Source: Climacium dendroides
Taxonomy: Eukaryota; Streptophyta; Bryopsida; Hypnales; Climaciaceae
Assembly: GCA_950106755.1 (NCBI GenBank)
Contig: OX467084.1
Location: forward strand, 35,529,213-35,593,212
Reading direction: 5' to 3'
DNA length: 64,000 bases
In this document: piece by piece, positions 58,611 through 64,000 of the stretch
Layout: the number at the start of each line of letters is the position of its first letter
Position numbering within the stretch: position 1 is the stretch's first letter
Notes under the pieces: model-generated
The model's input: the letters and a program-made list of their open reading frames with translations, nothing else
What the model was told of the DNA's origin: nothing
Database searches by the model: none
Position numbers and translations under genes: made by a program

Positions 58611-61021
58611 AAAATTATTTGCCACCCATGATAAAATTTGTATAAACACTGGAATTTTTTATTTTCCACCCACGATAAAATTTTCATATTTTGAATTCAT
58701 ATTCGCAATCAGAGGCCCCAAATCAACAAGGAGAGATCATGAAACACAAAATTTATAGGGCACAGAATAGGGGGTAATTTTTACATTTACCAGTGGAATC
58801 AATCCTCTCCAGCCAGTCATATCCGCCTCTCCCTCTTAACCCCTAATCAAAGTTTTTTTTTTACCATTTTAGAAAAGCAACCAACCGGGGGGGTCCACAT
58901 TTTTTATAAAGTGCCTAAGTGGTGATGTAAAATGTTACAGTGGTGCTCTAAAGTTCAACATTCAATCACATATTCATCCAATTTTTTTTAATTGAAGTTT
59001 TTTTAGCAAAAAACTTCATAGTTTCTTGTTTTTTTAAACCAAATTGTTTTTTCTTGGTGCAATCAAGTACTACAATGCCTCCCAAAAGCCATATAGCCAA
59101 CTATTTCTTCAATACTCATGTCATATTCATGTCATATTTGGTCATAGGTATATCAAAACTAGGTTACATCTAGGTAAGGTTTAGCTATTGGTCTTGAAAA
59201 TCAACAATAATCTAGCTATTTTGACTAGAATTATAAATGAAAATTTTCCTCATAAAAAATAGCAAATGTCTTTTGATTGTAGCCATTTAGCATTAAAACA
59301 TGTATAGAAAACGCATTGTCCTTGATAAAATGCTCAACCATCCATTGACTAATGGATGATGAATGTTGCAAAAAGTGCAATTCATCCAATTAATATGCAT
59401 GAGGAAGATTCAAGAGAATATATCAGTAGAAAGAAGAATGAAATCTCTATAAGAATCAATGATAGTTATAGATATGTTAAAGGAGTTTCACTTATTTCAA
59501 AGTAGCATTATTACTTTTAGATTGAGCCACTTAGGCCCTCCTAATTACTTGAATTAGAAATAGTAAGATTGTTTTTTTTAAATCTTAATAAATGATTTTT
59601 AACTCTTGCAAAATATCTATATCACTGATTTTTGTAGAGATTTTTTTCTTCTTTCCATTGATGTATCATATGATTTGTTTTGAAGCTTCCTCAATAAATA
59701 TCAATGGATTGAAGTTGACTTTTCAAAACATTCATTATCTATTTGACATTTGCCTACTTAGTTGACAGTTGAACATTTAAGGATTTATCTCCTATATGAG
59801 TCAACATTTGGTAAATGGCGCTTGAATATTTTCAAGAGATTATTATCCAAGTTGTATGAAATAGATGAAACACATCAAAGTATGCTAAAAATAAACCAAC
59901 TTTTGCCTATTTTTTAGAGATGTGACTAGCTTCTTCACTAGAAACTTCCCAATTTTTGTGCATGTTTTTAAATCTAAATCGATGTCTATATAAAAAAAAA
60001 ATCTTACAAACAAGAAGGTTTAATTTTTGGAATTTTAACATGCCAAGATTTATTTTGCTTCAAAAATACCTTACATTCCTCTCCCTAACAATCACTCTTA
60101 CTAAATGTCAATTGGATGAAGTGCATTTTTTAAAACATTCATCATCCACCCAATAGATGGTTGATCATTTATGGATTATAAATTAATATTTTATTCTATT
60201 TTATTCAATTCACATTCATATACTTGAGAGTATTTTATAGGAATGTACTCATTCATACTATTAGTAGGTATAACACCAATTTACCCATAAAATCAGAGTA
60301 AAATAGACCAAACTAATGCTATTAGTTATCCAATTCTGACATCTATCAAACCCTCCCATTTACATCAGTCACAGACATATTACCACAATCTCAACAACCC
60401 TTTGGCATCATGGCAATGCACTTACAAAGAAGACACGTGGCAACATGTGGTTCAACATGAGTCTACCCACCACAATTTACCAATTTAGTCCCAACAAACT
60501 TTGAAAAATCATAGAAAAGTCATTTCTTGTGGAAATGTCTTAATTCTACTTGCAAAATGGTTAAGTGCTATCAAACTTCTCAATCTCTAAATCTCTAAAA
60601 AATACATGAATAAACAAATAGCTTCTCCAAGGTACCTAGATAACAAATCTATTTGATAATAGCCATGCTTACCTTTTATATAATTCATTTTAATGATTGT
60701 AGGTTGAAATGTTGATGCATTGAAGAAATTTTCACCCCAAAGTTAAATTTTTTTTTTGGAGTGACAACAATATTGCAATGATACTAATTGTGCACCCTCA
60801 CTAATAATAGGATAAATAAGTGTAGTGAAGTTGTTGCGGTTGCCTCATCTAGTTTTGGAAATTAATGTGGGCTCAATGAAGTAAAAAGTTGTAGCTAGGA
60901 GCATCCATTTCTTTTCTTGGGTTTCTAAAAGTGGCCAATGAATCTATGACATGTAGGATGTTTTGAGTACCATGTTGAGATTGCTTAAAGTAAGGAACTC
61001 TATCTTTGCAATTCACTTTCA
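58611..61021. other. AT-rich intergenic DNA
   Basis: No supported gene. The ORF 59956-60156 (+) has no motif. A block near 60616 ('aaatagcttctccaaggtac') matches 12313, so old repeats are present. Confidence 0.4.
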
Positions 61022-61315
61022 AAGGTGGGTACCTCCAAACGGCCACTTTTTTTATTACCATGTCTATTTACTATTATTTATTATTTTTAGGCTGGTCAAA
61101 TTTTCTTTTTTTTGTTGGCAAGTGAAAGGAGGTTCCAACGCACCAAAATTATAACATTTGGAAATTGTATACAAAAGTTATGAATAGTCAAAGTTCAATT
61201 TTGGTAGATGTTTTGAAATTGTTTCTTGAATATAGGAACATATTGATTTCTGGAGATGTATAGGGAGTGATGATGACGGTTTCAAACAAGGTGCAATTTT
61301 GGATATATCCACCTT
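61022..61315 (-). mobile_element. ~294-bp TIR element, copy 2 (inverted)
   Basis: It is collinear with the reverse complement of 54422-54702. The end 'aaggtgggtacctccaaa' is at 61022. 'ttggcaagtgaaaggaggtt' is at about 61116, exactly as in the inverse of copy 1. 'tggagatgta' is near 61252, and the end 'ggatatatccacctta' is at about 61300-61315. The termini are less well conserved than in copy 1. Confidence 0.75.
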
Positions 61316-62329
61316 AAAGAAAATAAGGCATTTGTTTACATTGTTTGTGAGTTTTGTCATAAAGAATTGTCATTCTTGATTTTCTCATAATTATGTCAAT
61401 AGTGCCAAGAACTTTACATTTAGGATGCTCTAAAGCATGTACATAATCAACATGTATATAATTAGTTGATTTAAGTATATTATTACAAATAATAAAACTT
61501 TAGTAAACAAAGTAGTGCTACATGCACAAATAGGATAAATGTATGTTGCCTTACAATTTTGGAGCTAAAAAATATTGTTAATTTTATTGAAAGAACAAAG
61601 GAAAGCATAATAATTATCATATAAGTATTGGTCTTATTTGTTTAATTATATGGCCAACTTAACCTTAAAACAAAAGGAAAAAAGTTTTCATGCTATCAAT
61701 GAAAATCAATTTTTTTTAAATAAAATTTAAAATCTATTGCTTTAAACTTATAATCTTGAATGTTTTTTAAACTTCTAAAAAAATCGTGCTTATTATTTGT
61801 AAAATTATAAACTAGGGCTCACGTTGCTCTCCACACTATTAATGACGACCAATTGAAATGTTGAATCTTAAATTTTTGAAAACTATAAATATATGGATTG
61901 TAAATTGTGAAACTTATAATTATTGATTAATTTATAGTTCATAAATTTGTAGTCTATATACCATATCATTGATAGGGTATCCCCACAAACATAATCTCAA
62001 ATAATTATATATTAAACATAAGCTTTGCTTGGAGGAAGAATTAGAGGAGAAGAATATATGGTCAAGCATTCTCATATGGTAAAATTGTAAATATCTTTAC
62101 ATTTATAAATTTCAGTATATTTTATTTTTAAAAAGAAAGAAGTAATTTTTAATGTATAATATCTTAATAAATTTACAAAGAAATTTTCTAACTCAATATT
62201 TTAGTTAATTGTGAGTGATTTGTTATACTTCTTAATTTTTAATAAAAATTTAATAAATTTTTACCTCTCAAAAATCTTTAGCTTTCATTGAATGTTCTTG
62301 AAACCTTGTGGTAATTCTTGATAGTAATG
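61316..62329. other. AT-rich intergenic DNA
   Basis: Very AT-rich with no frame or bounded repeat supported. Confidence 0.35.
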
Positions 62330-63115
62330 AAAGGGTAGACAAGAATGACTCCAAATCATGATACTTTAAATCTAAAATTGTTTTTTAGAGGCCCAAAATT
62401 GTTTCAAAGTACTAGCCTTCAAAGCAAAGCTAAAATCTTTATGTAAATTTATATTTTTACAAACCCAACCATATGATCATTTAGTTAACTTGTTAGATTA
62501 TTATCCTCCTAAAATTTTAGCATAAGAAACCCTACCAATTGCAATAAGTTGATGCTTGGATTTCAAAAAGAAACATTTTCAACTCTTTCCATATTGAAAA
62601 TTGAGTTAAATAAAGGACTTCACAGATTATTTTAGGATAGAAATTCCATAACTACCCACAAACTAAGATTCTTTATAACTTTCATCTCATTAATCAAAAT
62701 AGAATGATTCAAAGCTTTCCATGTATATAGAAATTTAAAAAAACAATTTTAATTTTAATTTTAATTTTAAAATATTTTTTCTGGAGATGCCTTAAAGCAC
62801 CTCCTTGACCACGTGTTGTGTGAAAATTTCGAAGAAAAAGAAAAGAAATTCTTATTCATAAATGAATGACCAAAAACACTAAATTGCAAAAAAAAGGCTA
62901 TTTGATCCTTTAGCAAGGTTAATTGTGGCACCTATATTTGTTATTATTTCTAAAAAGAATGATTTTTTTGGAGGTTTCTGAAAGCACTTCCTTGACCACA
63001 TGTTGTGTGAAAATTTCAAAGAAAAAGAAAAGAATTTTTTTTTCATAAATGGATGACCAAAAACACTAAATTGCCTGAATAAAAAATGCTACTTTGTCTT
63101 TTAGGGGTTAATAGT
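62330..63115 (+). mobile_element. Diverged copy of the 890-bp TIR family with duplicated 3' end
   Basis: 'agaggcccaaaattgtttca' near 62387, 'ccaattgcaataag' near 62535 and 'catctcattaatcaaaat' near 62685 follow the order of the complete copy. The 3' part 'accacatgttgtgtgaaaat' with 'ccaaaaacactaaattgc' occurs twice, ending 'tttgatcctttagcaaggtt' (near 62902) and 'tttgtcttttaggggttaat' (near 63093). The last ~190 bp is therefore tandemly duplicated. Confidence 0.65.
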
Positions 63116-64000
63116 AGTGCCTATATTTGTTACTAGAATGGAGAATTATAAATATACATTGAATTTGAGCTAAACCATTTGCAAAGTATAGGTCATTTGT
63201 AGAATTTGAAAATTTATAATTTATAATTTTCTAAATATGTATTTTACATTAAAGTATTCAATAATCACTCATTAATATTAATTTTTAAAATATTTTATAA
63301 AACTATCATTAAATAAAATGAAGATAGTTTCTTGGAAGTTTAGTTAATTATTCCCTAAAAGTGCCAAGGGATAAGGAAGATGTAGATTTTGAATGTTTTG
63401 AGCAAAATTAAATATGATATGAGTAGAATCTAAATATCAAATCTTCATTTGTGCAAGTTTTTTCTTTTTGTTTCTATACAAACTTATAAAACTTTACACA
63501 ATAATCATGAAGCACCAGGTGACCACACTCAATTGTTGAAAAATATTCAAAAATTATTTTTTCAAAATACTTGGATGTACTTCATCCATTTCTTGTAATC
63601 CCAACAATAAACTCTTCAAAACATTTATAATCCACATTGTGGATGATGGCTCTCTTATGGGTTAACTAATTGTTTGCTTTTATGATCACAAAAATTATAG
63701 TTCTTCATGATATTGTTTAAAAAATTTAACTATTGAAATTTTTTCAAAAAATATTACATTGTTCCACAAATTTATGAAATAGACAATGAAAGTTTATTTA
63801 TAAACTTTTCAATATTAAAAGAGTATCATTGAAGTAGCAACCAAGATATTCATTGAAATTTTTTCATGTTTCTAAACTACTTCACTTTTTTTCAAACATC
63901 ACCATTTGTTAGAATTTCAGATTTTTTTTTCCTTACAAAAGATTTAGAATCCCATGACATAAATACATTTATTTACAAGGTTTCCTAGTTTCACACATTA
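63116..64000. other. AT-rich intergenic DNA to the window end
   Basis: No supported gene or repeat boundary. A homopolymer-rich stretch occurs near 63919. Confidence 0.4.

Noticed and set aside
1..64000. tRNA, rRNA, snRNA, CRISPR or operon-like structures
   Set aside because: Looked for clover-leaf/box A-B patterns, rRNA signatures and regular spacer arrays; none could be supported. The 11-bp satellite is a simple tandem repeat, not a CRISPR array.

Overview
The window is nuclear DNA of a land plant or close streptophyte relative. The evidence is spliced genes with GT-AG introns, a PTI1-type cytoplasmic kinase, a two-LIM plant actin-binding protein (WLIM type), a plant-form Mediator subunit 30 and plant promoter features such as a telo-box. 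The very AT-rich repeat matrix, compact introns and GC-rich gene islands would suit a bryophyte (moss), but that is inference. I found no bacterial, organellar or viral genes.

Layout. 1-6877: AT-rich intergenic DNA with a MITE family and two kinds of fold-back repeat. 6878-7098 (+): a last exon encoding a small one-helix mitochondrial protein resembling a plant complex IV subunit; its first exon was not found. 7099-15100: AT-rich decayed repeats ending in an 11-bp satellite (14608-15089). 15100-20800 (+): a PTI1-like kinase gene with GC-rich leader, long leader intron and seven coding exons (368 aa). 20800-36300: a field of non-autonomous DNA transposons, with one intronless eIF1A-like gene (25565-25996, -). 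36317-44570 (-): a 12-exon gene for a large, very basic, probably nuclear protein of about 1,627 aa that I do not recognise. 44570-50600: repeats. 50640-53000 (+): MED30 in three exons, with intron 1 built of about 200-bp tandem repeats. 53000-55080: repeats and MITEs. 55100-58450 (-): a WLIM-type gene in five exons (193 aa). 58450-64000: an unusual palindrome/G-rich patch followed by AT-rich repeats.

The genes do not form a functional cluster. They are ordinary housekeeping or signalling genes: cytoplasmic kinase signalling, transcription (MED30), actin bundling/nuclear LIM function, translation initiation and possibly respiration. Each multi-exon gene sits in a GC-richer island in AT-rich transposon debris. 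The exon models were built by hand; all internal phases agree, which is the main support for them.

The most interesting items are the uncharacterised 12-exon protein, the eIF1A-like gene with an in-frame 17-residue duplication, the MED30 intron made of duplicated exon/donor junctions, and several well-defined families of short TIR elements with recognisable ends and, in some cases, target-site duplications.
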